Below, in pieces: positions 5,810 to 5,822 of a stretch of 5,822 bases of DNA. Each line of letters begins with the position of its first letter. Positions within the stretch are counted from its first letter, which is position 1. A program made the position numbers and the translations under genes. The notes below the pieces were generated by a model, which was given only the letters and a program-made list of their open reading frames with translations, made no database searches and had not been told where the DNA came from. The stretch comes from Oscillospiraceae bacterium (GTDB taxonomy: Bacteria; Bacillota; Clostridia; Oscillospirales; Oscillospiraceae), in assembly GCA_012513005.1 (NCBI GenBank), contig JAAZCZ010000006.1:1-5822 (forward strand), read 5' to 3'.

Positions 5810-5822
5810 ACGGGGATTATAA

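Noticed and set aside
1..5822. A new multi-gene defence, toxin-antitoxin, CRISPR or phage-derived system
   Set aside because: The four main genes belong to well-known transport, protease and metal-chaperone families, and no arrays, integrases or paired small toxins are visible.

Overview
The window looks like chromosomal DNA of a low-to-mid GC Gram-positive anaerobe, probably a member of Clostridia. The reasons are strong purine-rich ribosome binding sites, a mix of ATG, TTG and GTG starts, a lipoprotein-type S8 peptidase, a clostridial-style NptA/PhoU fusion, a stand-alone hypB, and short palindromic repeats between genes. The placement is an inference from gene style, because no rRNA or other marker gene is present.

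Layout. On the minus strand, 7-789 encodes a ZIP-family (GufA/ZupT-like) divalent metal transporter. Its probable promoter lies at 898-926, and a well-placed 14-codon leader ORF (814-858) sits in its 5' UTR. A gene-poor stretch of 664 bases (790-1453) follows. Its middle holds three small palindromes, each with a GTAG tetranucleotide at the foot of the hairpin, which resemble REP elements. On the plus strand come a secreted, lipid-anchored subtilisin-like protease (1454-2944), a Na+/phosphate symporter with a C-terminal PhoU domain (about 3115-4968, probably starting at TTG), and the hydrogenase/urease nickel-insertion GTPase HypB (5092-5754). Two tandem hairpins follow hypB, the second of terminator type.

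How the genes relate. The three plus-strand genes are separated by 122-170 bases and each has its own candidate promoter or RBS, so the layout reads as separate transcription units rather than one operon. Two genes concern metals: ZIP uptake of Zn/Fe/Mn-type ions, and HypB nickel handling. No shared pathway is visible beyond that. All four main genes are intact and belong to well-known families. I see no phage, CRISPR, toxin or defence system. The most unusual material is non-coding: the GTAG-hairpin repeats, whose stems vary by compensating changes, and the leader ORF of the metal transporter.
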